Shown: positions 9,863-18,822, counted from the first letter of the stretch. The stretch is DNA of 64,000 nt from Synechococcus sp. CC9616 (GCF_000515235.1 NZ_KI911558.1:1133918-1197917); one strand, 5' to 3'. Notes: generated from the sequence alone by a model not told the origin. Program-made: numbers and translations.

Positions 9863-11640
9863 CAAAGTCTGGCCAACCCCTTTTCCTGAAGCTCTGCCAG
9901 TTGAGCGTAAAGCCCCCCACGGGCACGCAGCTCCAGATGGGTTCCCTGCTCGATCAGGCGGCCCTGGCGCAGCACCAGAATCCTGTCCGATGCCTCCACC
10001 GTTGCAAGCCGATGGGCGATCACCACAGCGGTGCGCCTCTGAAGCAAGCGGTCAAGGTCTCGCTGAAGGGTGGCTTCGGTTGCGGGATCCATGAAGGCTG
10101 TTGCCTCATCCATCACCAGCACCGCTGGATCACGAATGGCCACCCGGGCCACCGCCAGCAACTGCCTCTCGCCAGAGGAAAGATTGCCTCCGCGCTCTCG
10201 CAATTCGGTTTGGAGGCCATTCGGCAGACGTGACAGCAGGCTCTCAAGCCCCAGATCCCTGCAGACCCTGGCGAGGGTGCGATCACTGATCTCAGCATTG
10301 AGGCGGAGATTGTCGGCGACATTGCCGCTGAACAGGAACGTGTCCTGCAGGACAACACCGAGCTGTCGACGCAGATCTGCGATGGACAACTGCCGGATAT
10401 CGCGTCCGTCCAGAAGGATGCGGCCATGTTGGGGCTCGTAGAGACGACACAACAGTCGAATCACTGTGGTCTTGCCGGAGCCTGTCGGACCCACCAACGC
10501 CACGTGCTCGCCTGGAGCGATGCGAAAGGACAGATCGCTCAGGATGGGTTCGTCGGGTCGGTAGCTGAAGCTGACGTTCTCGAACACCACCTCTCCAGAG
10601 CCATTGGAGCTGAGGGGAATCGCATCGCGCGCTTCCACAATTTCAAGGGGTTGTTCCAGCAGTTCACCGATTCGCTCAACGGCGGTGAGGCCGCCCTGAA
10701 TCTGCGTGAAGCGCTCAGCCAGTTGCCTCAGCGGGTCAAACAGACGCTGGGCATACAGGATGAAGGTGGTGAGCGTGCCGAGCCCCATCGCACCGCCGCT
10801 CACCATCCAACCGCCGAGAGCAATCACCAGGGCGACGGCGCAAAGCGCCACCCATTCCAGGAACGCCGAGATGCTGCTGTCGAAGAAAATCGTGCCATTG
10901 ACCGCACTGCGGTAGGCCGAACCCGTTCTGGCGAAACGGGCACCATTCACCGCTTCACGGCGGAACATTTGAACAACCTCCAGGCCCTGGAGGTTCTCCT
11001 GGAAGTCGGCATTGAGTTGGGAGAGTTCCTCCCTTACGCGGTAGTTGGCCTTGCGGTAGCGACCCTGCAGCCAGAGCACGACAAGGGTCACAGGGACCTG
11101 GGTGAGCAGCAGCAGCAAGCCAAGACGCCAATCGAAAAAGAGCATCGATGCAGCGATCACCAGCAGGCTGACCAGATCCCCGAGGACTCCCACGGCCCCA
11201 CTGCCGAAGACTTCCGCCAGGGCATCGACATCACTGGTGAGCCGGGTGAGCAGTTTGCCGACGGGCATCCCGTCATGAAAACGAAGCGACAGCGACAGGG
11301 AATGCCGGAAGAGGTCATCACGAATCCGGGCTGTCAGGCGCTGGCCGACAGCCTGAATGTTGAAGCTTTGGACTCCCTGCAGACCCATGCGCAACAGGAC
11401 GGTGATCAACAGAAGGCCGACCAGCAGACGAATCGCTGCCGCGACCGAGAGCCCCTGCAACCAAGGCAGGCTGGCCTCACCACGAAGCACGCTGATCGCC
11501 TGACCAATCAGGAGCGGCTGCACAGCCCCGGCAAGAGCGACGGGAACCAGAAGCAAGAGGGTGAGCAGCAGACGCCGCCGGTCATGACCGAGATAACGAC
11601 CGAGGCGCACCGTCCTCTGCCAGTCGCTGACAACAGGCAT
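9862..11640 (-). CDS. ABC exporter half-transporter, fused membrane and ATPase domains
   Basis: A 592-residue type I ABC exporter (MdlB/MsbA-like). The six-helix membrane domain covers about residues 1-330. The nucleotide-binding domain has Walker A GPTGSGKTTVIRL, signature LSSGERQLLAVAR, and Walker B VLVMDEATAFMDP. The D-loop reads AFMD instead of the usual S-x-x-D. It sits between hisG (TGATG overlap at 11640) and the GNAT gene (TGATG at 9862), one tight operon of unrelated functions. The exported substrate is unknown. Confidence 0.95.
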   Translation of the reverse strand: MPVVSDWQRTVRLGRYLGHDRRRLLLTLLLLVPVALAGAVQPLLIGQAISVLRGEASLPWLQGLSVAAAIRLLVGLLLITVLLRMGLQGVQSFNIQAVGQRLTARIRDDLFRHSLSLSLRFHDGMPVGKLLTRLTSDVDALAEVFGSGAVGVLGDLVSLLVIAASMLFFDWRLGLLLLLTQVPVTLVVLWLQGRYRKANYRVREELSQLNADFQENLQGLEVVQMFRREAVNGARFARTGSAYRSAVNGTIFFDSSISAFLEWVALCAVALVIALGGWMVSGGAMGLGTLTTFILYAQRLFDPLRQLAERFTQIQGGLTAVERIGELLEQPLEIVEARDAIPLSSNGSGEVVFENVSFSYRPDEPILSDLSFRIAPGEHVALVGPTGSGKTTVIRLLCRLYEPQHGRILLDGRDIRQLSIADLRRQLGVVLQDTFLFSGNVADNLRLNAEISDRTLARVCRDLGLESLLSRLPNGLQTELRERGGNLSSGERQLLAVARVAIRDPAVLVMDEATAFMDPATEATLQRDLDRLLQRRTAVVIAHRLATVEASDRILVLRQGRLIEQGTHLELRARGGLYAQLAELQEKGLARL

Positions 11641-12293
11641 CAGCCGGACACTCCTGCCGTCGCGCAGGTGCCGCGCATCGCCTCAACGACAGCCTTGAGA
11701 TCACCGCCGTCGAGCCGCAGGGAAAGCGGGTGGCCGACAAGCCGTGCCGTGGAGTGAAAGAGATCCTCGATCGCGACAAGACCGTTATCCCGAAGCGTTC
11801 GACCTGTGGCCACGAGATCGACAATCGCCTCGGACATTCCTGTGATCGGCCCAAGCTCCACCGAACCGTTCAGATGAACCAGCTCAACGGGCAGATCGAG
11901 AGCATCAAAAAATTCCCTGGCGCAATTCGTGAATTTGCTGGCCACCCGGCAGTGAGGGGGGAGGTCGGCTGCACGGCAATAGCCGCTGCTGTCCTTGACC
12001 GCGACGGACATCCGGCAGCCACCAAAACCAAGATCCACCAACTGAGCCACAGGGAGCTGGTGCTCACGCAGCACGTCGTATCCCACAACGCCAAGTTGCG
12101 CCTGTCCATAGGAGACGTAGGTCGGGACATCGCCATTGCGAACCAGCATCGCCCTGGCTCGCCCGCAAGGTGTCGGCAACATCAGCTGACGATTATCGGG
12201 ATCAAGAAACGCCGAGAAATCGAGTCCCGCCGCAGCGAAACGTGCCACGGATTCCTTGAGCAGCCCCCCTTTGGCCAAGGCGACGGTGATCAT
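11640..12293 (-). CDS. hisG: ATP phosphoribosyltransferase, short form
   Basis: First enzyme of histidine synthesis: ATP plus PRPP gives phosphoribosyl-ATP. The 217-residue length and the start [16 protein letters not shown] identify the short HisG form, which lacks the C-terminal regulatory domain and in known cases needs the HisZ subunit; hisZ is not in the window. The [14 protein letters not shown] motif near residue 155 fits the PRPP-binding loop. The start is ATG at 12293, divergent from gloB with 40 bases between. It leads the operon with the ABC exporter. Confidence 0.95.
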   Translation of the reverse strand: MITVALAKGGLLKESVARFAAAGLDFSAFLDPDNRQLMLPTPCGRARAMLVRNGDVPTYVSYGQAQLGVVGYDVLREHQLPVAQLVDLGFGGCRMSVAVKDSSGYCRAADLPPHCRVASKFTNCAREFFDALDLPVELVHLNGSVELGPITGMSEAIVDLVATGRTLRDNGLVAIEDLFHSTARLVGHPLSLRLDGGDLKAVVEAMRGTCATAGVSG

Positions 12294-12333
12294 GGTCTCA
12301 GCACCGTCCTGATGATCAGGCTGGACTTTAACG

Positions 12334-13083
12334 ATGTACTCAGCACTCCACGCCCTTCCGGTTCTTCAGGACAACGTGATCTGGATCTGGGTGTGCGGAG
12401 AAGACGCCGTTGTCGTGGACCCAGCCATTGCCGCGCCCGTCAAGGAGTGGCTGCAGGCCCGAGGGTTGAGGTTGAAGGCGGTTCTCCAGACCCATCACCA
12501 TGCCGATCACATCGGCGGGACCCCCGAATTGCTGGATCACTGGCCTGACGCTGAGGTTGTGGCAGCTGCGGCCGATCAACGCCGGATCCCATTTCAGACC
12601 ATCTCTGTTTCAGACGGTGATCAGCTCTCGTTGCTGGGGCAGGACGTGCTCGTGATGGATGTTGCTGCTCACACCAGCCATCACATCGCTTTCTTCATTC
12701 CACAACCCCCTGGTGCGGAGAGCGAGCCGATGCTGTTCTGCGGCGACACACTATTTGCCGGCGGCTGCGGGCGACTGTTTGAAGGGACCCCCTCCGACAT
12801 GCTTCAGGCCTTGTCGCGATTGGCCGCCTTACCGGATGCAACAAAGGTGTGCTGCGCCCATGAGTACACGGAAAACAATCTGCGCTGGGCTGCGGAGCAA
12901 TGTCCGCAAAATGTCGACATCCAAAAGCGTTATCAGGCGGTGAAGAGCCTGCGGTCACGAGGAGAGCTCAGCCTTCCCAGCACAATCGGCCTGGAACAAC
13001 AAACCAATCTGTTCATGCAGGCTGCGACGGCTGAAGAACTGGGGAACTTGCGTCATCACAAGGATCACTGGCGCGCAGCCTGA
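12334..13083 (+). CDS. gloB: Hydroxyacylglutathione hydrolase (glyoxalase II)
   Basis: Metallo-beta-lactamase fold enzyme that hydrolyses S-lactoylglutathione in methylglyoxal detoxification. The binuclear metal motif [10 protein letters not shown] is present, followed by the metal ligands [10 protein letters not shown] and [13 protein letters not shown], and the C-terminal HAYTEN-like [11 protein letters not shown]. At 249 residues it has normal family length. Its last 71 bases overlap the 3' end of the convergent ABC ATPase gene. Confidence 0.95.
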   Translation: MYSALHALPVLQDNVIWIWVCGEDAVVVDPAIAAPVKEWLQARGLRLKAVLQTHHHADHIGGTPELLDHWPDAEVVAAAADQRRIPFQTISVSDGDQLSLLGQDVLVMDVAAHTSHHIAFFIPQPPGAESEPMLFCGDTLFAGGCGRLFEGTPSDMLQALSRLAALPDATKVCCAHEYTENNLRWAAEQCPQNVDIQKRYQAVKSLRSRGELSLPSTIGLEQQTNLFMQAATAEELGNLRHHKDHWRAA

Positions 13084-14182
13084 TTCGCTCAGGGAACAAC
13101 ACAACTGAGGCTTCAGGCCGCAGCCTCAGCCGACAACGGGTTCCGCGAGGATGAACCTGATCGAGCGGAAGATTCAGCCGCAGGGTCTGATTGTCGAGCT
13201 GAACCCGGTACTGCCATCCCTCCTCGAGGAACTCGCGACCCATCACACAGGCTTCGGCGCCGCTGTCGACCTCGAGGCTGATGACGGATGGATCCACAAG
13301 CACCGATCCAGAACCGGGGGGAAGGCTCGCCTGGCCGGCATGGTCTGCCTGCAAAGGCCCCAGGGCGCAATGGAGTGTGTCCTCCGAGCGGGCGATCACC
13401 GGCAGCAGATTGGCCTGCAGAACAAAGCGACCCACAAAAGGAGTGGCAGGGTCCTGAACGAGCTGTCGCGGCTCAGCGCACTGATCAAAACGGCCATCCT
13501 TCATCACAGCCACGCGGTCGCAGATCGCCAGCGCTTCTCCTGGGTCATGCGTCACGATCAGGCCACTAGCTCCACATAATTTCAGGACCGACGTGAGCTC
13601 GCCACGGAGCCTGAGACGCACCTCCACATCAAGGTTGGATAACGGTTCATCCATAAGCACAACAGCTGGAGCCGGAGCCAGTGCCCTTGCCAGAGCCAGC
13701 CGCTGTCGTTGTCCCCCTGAAAGCTGATGGGGGAATCGCTGCTCGAGATCAGCCAAACCGAGCAGTTCAAGCAGCCAGCGTGCACGGCTGACATCCTGGC
13801 CGGGGCGAAGCCCGAAACAGGCGTTCCGCCAGGCACTCAGATGCGGGAACAGGGCGTAATCCTGAAACACCATCCCCACTCCGCGGCGCTCTGGAGGAAC
13901 CCAGCGCCCCTCTCCAGCCACAAGTCCCTGTTGAAGGTGAACACTCCCGCGGGAGGGCTTCTCAAAACCTGCGATCAGTCGCAAGAGGGTGGTCTTACCG
14001 CAACCAGACGGACCGAGAAGGCCCACCAGCTCCCCGGGGGCCAGCTTCAAATCAATTCCCCGAAGCGTCCAGCTCTGTCCGGCACCCTCAAATCGATGCC
14101 AGAGATCGCAAAGCTCCACCGGTGGAGCCGGGACCGCTGGAGGGGTGGGGGACAACGGCGAAACGCGATGATCGCTTCTCAT
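13013..14182 (-). CDS. ABC transporter ATP-binding protein, Fe(III)/FutC-like
   Basis: A 389-residue ATPase of the FbpC/FutC or sulfate/polyamine importer type. Walker A is [17 protein letters not shown]-loop [12 protein letters not shown], signature [15 protein letters not shown], Walker [14 protein letters not shown]-loop VTHDPGEAL. Residues beyond about 250 form the C-terminal OB-like regulatory (TOBE-type) region. No cognate permease or binding protein is adjacent, as is common for FutC in cyanobacteria. It starts at 14182, only 14 bases from the divergent ridA start, so promoters must overlap coding sequence. Confidence 0.9.
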   Translation of the reverse strand: MRSDHRVSPLSPTPPAVPAPPVELCDLWHRFEGAGQSWTLRGIDLKLAPGELVGLLGPSGCGKTTLLRLIAGFEKPSRGSVHLQQGLVAGEGRWVPPERRGVGMVFQDYALFPHLSAWRNACFGLRPGQDVSRARWLLELLGLADLEQRFPHQLSGGQRQRLALARALAPAPAVVLMDEPLSNLDVEVRLRLRGELTSVLKLCGASGLIVTHDPGEALAICDRVAVMKDGRFDQCAEPRQLVQDPATPFVGRFVLQANLLPVIARSEDTLHCALGPLQADHAGQASLPPGSGSVLVDPSVISLEVDSGAEACVMGREFLEEGWQYRVQLDNQTLRLNLPLDQVHPRGTRCRLRLRPEASVVLFPERIRLRASDPCDDASSPVLQPSQPA

Positions 14183-14196
14183 TGTGCGTTCCTGTC

Positions 14197-14604
14197 ATGT
14201 CCGCTCAAGCGATCACGACGATGTCCGCTCCAGCTCCGGTTGGCCCCTACAACCAGGCTGTTCTCGCCGGGGGTTGGCTGTACTGCTCCGGGCAGATCCC
14301 AATCGACCCGGCCACGGGGTCCATGGTGGGGAATGGAGACGTGACGGCGGAAACGCGTCAGGTGCTGAACAATCTCATCGCTGTTCTCAAGGAAGCTGGC
14401 GCCAGCCCCAGCCAGGTGGTGCGTTGCACCGTCTATCTGGCAGACCTTGGAGACTTCCAGACAGTGAATGCGTTGTACGCCGAGGTGTTCGGACAGGGTG
14501 TCAGTCCTGCCAGGGCATGCGTCGAGGTGGCAGCTCTGCCGAAAGGGTCCCGGGTGGAGATTGACTGCATTGCCTGGCTTGGAGCTGAGACAGTCGCAGG
14601 CTGA
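14197..14604 (+). CDS. ridA: RidA/YjgF-family enamine/imine deaminase
   Basis: A 135-residue RidA protein; the family hydrolyses reactive 2-aminoacrylate-type enamines made by PLP enzymes. Hallmarks visible are APVGPYNQAV near the N-terminus, LYCSGQIPIDP, VVRCTVYLAD and the C-terminal PARACVEVAALPKGSRVEID, including the conserved Arg and Glu of the active site. The ATG at 14197 gives MSAQAITTMSAPAPVGP; a second ATG eight codons later is also possible. An upstream in-frame extension runs into the divergent gene and is not family sequence. Confidence 0.93.
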   Translation: MSAQAITTMSAPAPVGPYNQAVLAGGWLYCSGQIPIDPATGSMVGNGDVTAETRQVLNNLIAVLKEAGASPSQVVRCTVYLADLGDFQTVNALYAEVFGQGVSPARACVEVAALPKGSRVEIDCIAWLGAETVAG

Positions 14605-14854
14605 AGCAGTCGCGCAGAACAAGGCTGCGTTCCGTTGCAGTTTGGAGCAGAGATTGGAGCGTCATCACTCGTTGTTGCCGCTCTGCTCATCAAGCCGACT
14701 GCGGAGCAATGGCTGCCGTTTCAGGTTGAAAACCCGTCTGAGCCGATCAGGACGGATGAAGCCACCTGCGGGCACCTGAATTGCGGTCCAGCTCTGGGGT
14801 CATGAGCGGCAGTCCGACGGTTTCATAGGTTTAGGAGGTGGTGGAAAGGATTTC
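14605..14854 (+). other. Intergenic 250 bp, no gene recognised
   Basis: No ORF with coding character on either strand and no tRNA-like fold was recognised. The last 30 bases hold the strong Shine-Dalgarno region (TAGGAGGTGG, AAAGGA) of the next gene, so the promoter of that gene is probably here. A small RNA cannot be excluded. Confidence 0.5.
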
Positions 14855-15079
14855 ATGCCCCAGGCGAAGCTGACCATCGGTGAACTGGAGGCGGGCTATC
14901 CCCTGTACTGCAAGGCATTAAGGCGCCTCCTGCAGCAAGGGAAATCACCCAAAGACATCGAACGCACGGTCTGCTGGGGGCATTTGGAGACCCTCAACCG
15001 CTGCTTGCCAACCCGCTACAAATCGCCCTCCTATCTGCTGGCTCTGATCAGGCGAGACCTGGAAAAAAAGACTTCATGA
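14855..15079 (+). CDS. Small conserved protein, DUF3136-like, 74 aa
   Basis: The basic, helical 74-residue protein contains LTIGELEAGYPLYCKALRRL, then a WGHLETLNRCLPTRYKSP segment and a Lys-rich end. I recognise this layout as the small DUF3136 family of marine Synechococcus and Prochlorococcus from memory, without a search. It has one of the best ribosome binding sites of the window (AGGAGG and AAAGGA just before the ATG), which suggests efficient translation. It is convergent with the GAF gene, with two bases between the ends. The function is unknown. Confidence 0.85.
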   Translation: MPQAKLTIGELEAGYPLYCKALRRLLQQGKSPKDIERTVCWGHLETLNRCLPTRYKSPSYLLALIRRDLEKKTS

Positions 15080-15081
15080 GC

Positions 15082-15819
15082 TCAGCTTGAGCGATGGCCC
15101 TCCTGTTTCCAGAGATCAATCACTTCAGGAAAGTGGGTCTCCATGCAGGCATCACAGATCCCGTGACTGAAGTTGAGAGTGGTGTGTTGCGAGAGATATT
15201 GATCAAGATGCAACCAGTGCCCCTTTTCATCCTTGGCCTTGCGGCAATAGGAACAGGTTGAAATCATTCCGCCTTTGTTTTCCATCTGGCAAACGGACTC
15301 CAGCAACCTGATCGATCGCTTGCGAAGCTCAAGAAAAGCCACGGCCTGACGAGCCAACGCCTCCATCACCTTGCACTGAGCAGGACTGAGTTCCCCCGGC
15401 CTGCGATCAATCACGCAGAGGGTGCCGATGCGATGAGCAGCATCATTTTGCAGAGGGAAGCCGGCATACAGCCGAATTCCCGGTTCGCCGGACACCAGGG
15501 GATTGTCTTTAAAGCGTTGATCCGTGTGGGCGTCCGGAACGATCAGCGGCTCTGGATTGAGAATCGCGTGTGCACAGAACGACCAATCCCTCGGGGTCTC
15601 CTCAACATCGATTCCAACACGGGACTTGAACCATTGCCGATCGGCGTCGACAAGACTCAAAAGCGCAATGGGGGTCCGGCAGGTCTCAGACGCGATCGTG
15701 GTGATGTCGTCGTAAGACTGCTCAGGCTTGGTGCCGAGGATCCTGTATTCATGCAGCGCTGCCAAACGATCCGACTCGTTCTCAGGCCGTGCGGCTGTTT
15801 TCACGACATCCGAGAACAT
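15082..15819 (-). CDS. GAF-domain sensor protein with C-terminal Cys motif
   Basis: A 245-residue protein. Residues about 30-170 form a GAF domain (DITTIASETCRTPIALLSLV, FCAHAIL, YAGFPLQN, IGTLCVIDRRP). The C-terminus carries CSYCRKAKDEKGHW and FSHGICDACM, a short Cys-pair module that often follows GAF or PAS domains in signalling proteins and may bind metal. There is no kinase, GGDEF or output domain, so this is a stand-alone sensor or adaptor. FCAHAIL-type GAFs often lack bilin. It starts at the edge of the AT-rich island. Confidence 0.88.
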   Translation of the reverse strand: MFSDVVKTAARPENESDRLAALHEYRILGTKPEQSYDDITTIASETCRTPIALLSLVDADRQWFKSRVGIDVEETPRDWSFCAHAILNPEPLIVPDAHTDQRFKDNPLVSGEPGIRLYAGFPLQNDAAHRIGTLCVIDRRPGELSPAQCKVMEALARQAVAFLELRKRSIRLLESVCQMENKGGMISTCSYCRKAKDEKGHWLHLDQYLSQHTTLNFSHGICDACMETHFPEVIDLWKQEGHRSS

Positions 15820-16202
15820 TCACTTCAACCTACAGAAAATTTCCAACCATTTAGCTTGCGACACAAGAATTCAAGTTAACTTTTCCATAGAAATCATTCC
15901 TTTTTTTCATATTGCCCCGACTCGCCCAGAGGCCATCCACAAAACGATGTCAAATTTGCCACATTCGAACATGCGAAATAACAAATAACAGTGACCGGGA
16001 GATTGGCAAGAACGATCTCATTACAAGCGATCCACTACTAAAGTGAACGATACGCATGCAAACCACAAAACAAGCACAGCCATAAATCTTTATACACAGG
16101 CAATAGCACTTACCCAGGAATCAAGCCAGTGAACAAAAAAACGACAAATAAATAGCAGACGCACAATCGAAGCAGAGATGACCGACAATTAATCCAATCA
16201 AT

Positions 16203-16446
16203 ATGGAAACTGTATCAATCAGCTTTCGCGAAAAGTTTTAAACTCGGGCAATACAAAAGTTATATCGCGAGTCCGAATGCGAATTCTTTGGTAAGGCCCT
16301 AATCCCAGTCACCTGAAGCACCAGAAGAAGTGCCAATTTATTATTCGTCTCACAGCAGCGATTTATCGTCTGGAAAATACCCAAATGTTAAAACTCCACT
16401 GTCCAGAAAAAATAAAATTTTCAAGCTCAAATCAGACGTCGCGTGA
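16203..16446 (+). pseudogene. Possible decayed small gene
   Basis: ATG at 16203 gives METVSISFREKF and then a stop, but dropping one T of the TTTT run near 16236-16239 continues as KLGQYKSYIASPNANS, passes a TAA at 16300, and goes on as PEAPEEVPIYYSSHSSDLS until TGA at 16446. The two later pieces share one frame and read like protein, so this may be a small gene with one frameshift and one nonsense change. The family is not recognised. This could be chance in AT-rich DNA. Confidence 0.25.
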
Positions 16447-16971
16447 GCTTCTAATACACGTGAATTGCTTAATCAGAACAACAATTCAATGCTTCACCCA
16501 TCGATAAATCATACGCATGTCTTTGGAAGCACTTTGGAGTCTGTCGTTATAAATTTTACGATCGTATTTAAGAAGATTGTCTTGTTTGGGAAGAGACGCT
16601 TTCTGGTAGCTGACACCACGGTACGTACAGACAGGCATTGACGAATGAAGTAGCGGAGCAAAAATACAAGTAATTCAAGCGCTGCAAAGCTCAATGTATC
16701 CGGATGAGCAGGAATTCATAATTTCTTCAGCAGAACTGTTCGCCGCGATACACTCTGGAACCAATCCTGCGCAGGCCACAAAGGCATCTATTTCATATTG
16801 CTAATCATGGACTTGCGAGATTAAAAGCCATCCCAATTTTTTAGCTGGAGCAAAGAAGCTTTGCATGAATACAATCTTCAACAAGGCATCTTACAAAACA
16901 CAATCTTTCAAGATTTCTCATCATTATTCATGCAGTCGATAGTAAAAATTCTGACTGCTCAATCCATTTCA

Positions 16972-17029
16972 AAGATCAACTCCTTTCATTGACCGAACTC
17001 ATGGCTGATCAATGAAAGGAGTTGATCTT
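16972..17029. repeat. Perfect 21-bp inverted repeat with 16-base loop
   Basis: Left arm 16972-16992 (AAGATCAACTCC...CATTGA) is the exact reverse complement of right arm 17009-17029; the loop is 16993-17008. Neither side is followed by a T run, so it is not a standard Rho-independent terminator. It lies 26 bases beyond the stop of the minus-strand nuclease gene. It could be a folded RNA 3' end, a protein-binding palindrome or a relic of a small mobile element. Confidence 0.9.
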
Positions 17030-17054
17030 GACAACATACGAAAGACATCACCCA

Positions 17055-17474
17055 TCAGTAGCAGACAGCCCAGGGGCATTGATATGCATACCTTGGATGA
17101 ACCACGGCATGGCGACTGGACACCATCATTTGTTGTACATTCCCACCATCGACGAATAATTCACCAACCGTTCGTCCAAAACGGTCCTTGGTAATCCGTC
17201 GAAGAGCAACGGACTTTCCCACAACCAACATCTCCAGTCGATCACGCGCAGCAACAGCACGAGCATGGTCAGCAGCATGACCACGTATTTCAGGCGCATC
17301 GATACAGGCCAAACGAATGCGTTCACCCGATGTCGTCCGGCAGGTGTCTCCGTCGTAGCAATATTCAATGCTGACAAGATCACGGAATTCAGCAAAGCTT
17401 CTATTAGACAACAACAGCTGAAAAGTAATGAAGCCCAATAGAAAGGGCAGAGGCTTGAAAATTCTTTTCATCAT
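17055..17474 (-). CDS. Secreted thermonuclease-like protein (SNase fold), short C-terminus
   Basis: A signal peptide (MMKRIFKPLPFLLGFITF..SFA) is followed by a staphylococcal-nuclease-like domain: YCYDGDTCRT, RIRLACIDAPEIRG, and KDRFGRTVGELF carry the expected Asp, Arg, Asp, Glu and second Arg of the active site. Homologs normally continue past Y-x-x-CPW for about 20-30 residues to a GLW-type end; here the frame stops after CPWAVCY. It may be slightly truncated yet keeps all catalytic residues. It sits isolated in the AT-rich region. Confidence 0.85.
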   Translation of the reverse strand: MMKRIFKPLPFLLGFITFQLLLSNRSFAEFRDLVSIEYCYDGDTCRTTSGERIRLACIDAPEIRGHAADHARAVAARDRLEMLVVGKSVALRRITKDRFGRTVGELFVDGGNVQQMMVSSRHAVVHPRYAYQCPWAVCY

Positions 17475-17573
17475 TCAAGGCAGATGATCTGACAGCCTCT
17501 CATCAGGTTAACGATGTTGAAGAATGGTTCAAGCGAGCCAATACTGTAGAATAATATTAAGGTGACCAAATCA

Positions 17574-17843
17574 ATGAACTTCACGATCGTCATCCTCGAT
17601 GAACACGTTAGCGCCTATCCAAAGATGGAATGGGCTGACTGGAAAGACGAGAACAGAAAACAGATGATCAGTCAAGGTGATCACTGGTCTAAAACAACTT
17701 TGGCAGGCGCCGACATCTGGGATTGTCTTGAAACAAATCAGATTGACCCACAACATGTCGTGCAATGGAAACCAGAATCAGACAAGCTTCATCAAGTCAG
17801 CTTGCCTCTCCACAAGCATCCATTTGATTCATCCAAGAACTGA
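17574..17843 (+). CDS. Hypothetical protein, about 89 aa
   Basis: The protein begins MNFTIVILDEHVSAYPKMEW and is rich in Trp, Lys, Asp and His, with no membrane segment. The ATG at 17574 has AAGG about 11 bases upstream; a GTG at 17562 would add four residues. No family is recognised. It is divergent from the nuclease gene. Confidence 0.5.
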   Translation: MNFTIVILDEHVSAYPKMEWADWKDENRKQMISQGDHWSKTTLAGADIWDCLETNQIDPQHVVQWKPESDKLHQVSLPLHKHPFDSSKN

Positions 17844-17920
17844 CCCGATCAACACCATAAACAAGATATGATGGATTATTAATCGCTTGTCCATAGCACC
17901 GGCACCGAGTCTTCATTATT

Positions 17921-18022
17921 TTAGTGAATACCTAATTTTTCACCAAACGCCGCACCATAAAAAAGTCCCAGGCCGAGCAGGATCAGCCTAAACAAAATCA
18001 CAAACGAACAAGATGACCACAT
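17921..18022 (-). CDS. Possible small membrane protein, 33 aa
   Basis: A short minus-strand frame begins MWSSCSFVILFRL and contains one hydrophobic helix (LILLGLGLFYGAAF) before a short charged tail. A GTG seven codons in is an alternative start. There is no strong ribosome site and no recognised family; it is offered because the composition fits a single-pass peptide. Confidence 0.3.
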   Translation of the reverse strand: MWSSCSFVILFRLILLGLGLFYGAAFGEKLGIH

Positions 18023-18247
18023 CAATCATATTCGAAATATCTAAACCAGGAATCGTAAAATCTGTGATAAACGAACGGACATCCCAAGTCCCTACAAAAT
18101 ACTCCTAACGATTAGACAACACTAAATCCTCAACAAAGTTACGCGTGTAATTGAAAGTGAACAACGCCCGGTCAAAAATTATTTATGAAACCAATAGACG
18201 CAAGTACTTTTTGCAATCAACCAATGCGATGCACAAGCATCACTTCG

Positions 18248-18439
18248 CTATTCAGTTTCTTCAGGGCAGCAACGCCAAAAACCAAGATTGCCATTGTTGC
18301 TATTGCGTGCAACACGTTTGCACCGTATTCCATCGCGACGTTGGCTTGGATCCTGTGAGCTCATGATCGTCACGCAATCGGATGACTGCACAGCAGAACC
18401 TGTGATCAGCAAAGCAGTCATCATTAATCTGACAAACAT
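18248..18439 (-). CDS. Possible small secreted Cys-containing protein, 63 aa
   Basis: ATG at 18439 gives MFVRLMMTALLITGSAVQSS, a plausible signal peptide with cleavage near residue 16-18, followed by a 45-residue basic region with four Cys (SDCV, IRCK, WRCC). This matches the pattern of small exported proteins nearby. No family is recognised and the plus strand also has an open frame here, so the call is tentative. Confidence 0.35.
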   Translation of the reverse strand: MFVRLMMTALLITGSAVQSSDCVTIMSSQDPSQRRDGIRCKRVARNSNNGNLGFWRCCPEETE

Positions 18440-18541
18440 AATCACAAAGGCTTGCTGACTGTCGACACGACACTAGTCGCAAAGGGCGACAAAGGACACA
18501 AGCGACCATCAACAGAGCATTTCACGATGACCTGATTTCAA

Positions 18542-18715
18542 GTGCCAAATGGATGGTTCATTCAAGTGGTTTACCTTGAAGGCTCTGCACGAGACCACAA
18601 AGCACCAAGCTTGGCTCAAGTGGCTGACGTCGATACAGGCGTCATTCGCTGGGTTAACGCTGACTGCATCGAACAAATCCTCATGCCCATCACAAGTGAA
18701 TTCGCACGCGTATGA
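18542..18715 (+). CDS. Possible small protein, 57 aa, GTG start
   Basis: After an in-frame TGA, GTG at 18542 opens a frame reading PNGWFIQVVYLEGSARDHK and then LAQVADVDTGVIRWVNADC up to TGA at 18715. Residue use is protein-like, with paired hydrophobics in beta-strand spacing. The stop overlaps the next small frame as ATGA. No family is recognised. Confidence 0.35.
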   Translation: MPNGWFIQVVYLEGSARDHKAPSLAQVADVDTGVIRWVNADCIEQILMPITSEFARV

Positions 18716-18822
18716 CCAAGCTTTTGATTTTGATTGCTTCAGTGCTGGCTTGCCTTACCGGGCATCAGCCCGAGTTCAATCCACAGGCAGGAGCTTCATT
18801 CATCTCTTCATATTTCTCATAA
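18712..18822 (+). CDS. Possible 36-aa lipoprotein peptide
   Basis: ATG at 18712 overlaps the preceding TGA by ATGA. The peptide MTKLLILIASVLACLTGHQP has a hydrophobic start and a lipobox-like SVLAC, then ends 20 residues later. The same DNA on the minus strand encodes a truncated signal-peptide gene, so only one of the two may be real. Confidence 0.25.
   Translation: MTKLLILIASVLACLTGHQPEFNPQAGASFISSYFS

Larger units (their letters stand above)
15820..17054 (+). other. AT-rich 1.2-kb intergenic island with no intact gene
   Basis: The composition drops sharply against the flanking core genes. I see no intact gene. It holds one possible decayed ORF (16203-16446) and a perfect 21-bp inverted repeat (16972-17029), listed separately. 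Short open frames such as 16694-16509 on the minus strand have no coding character. Promoters for the GAF gene must lie at its left end. Confidence 0.6.

Noticed and set aside
10426-11757. 443-codon plus-strand open frame
   Set aside because: It lies antisense to the ABC exporter and hisG, which have full motifs; its sequence is Gln/His/Arg-rich and family-free, as expected of a shadow frame in GC-rich DNA.
16509-16694. 61-codon minus-strand frame
   Set aside because: Chance frame in AT-rich DNA with no ribosome site and no family.
18151-18366. 71-codon plus-strand frame rich in Cys and His
   Set aside because: Overlaps a minus-strand frame with a signal peptide; no start context and no protein-like pattern.
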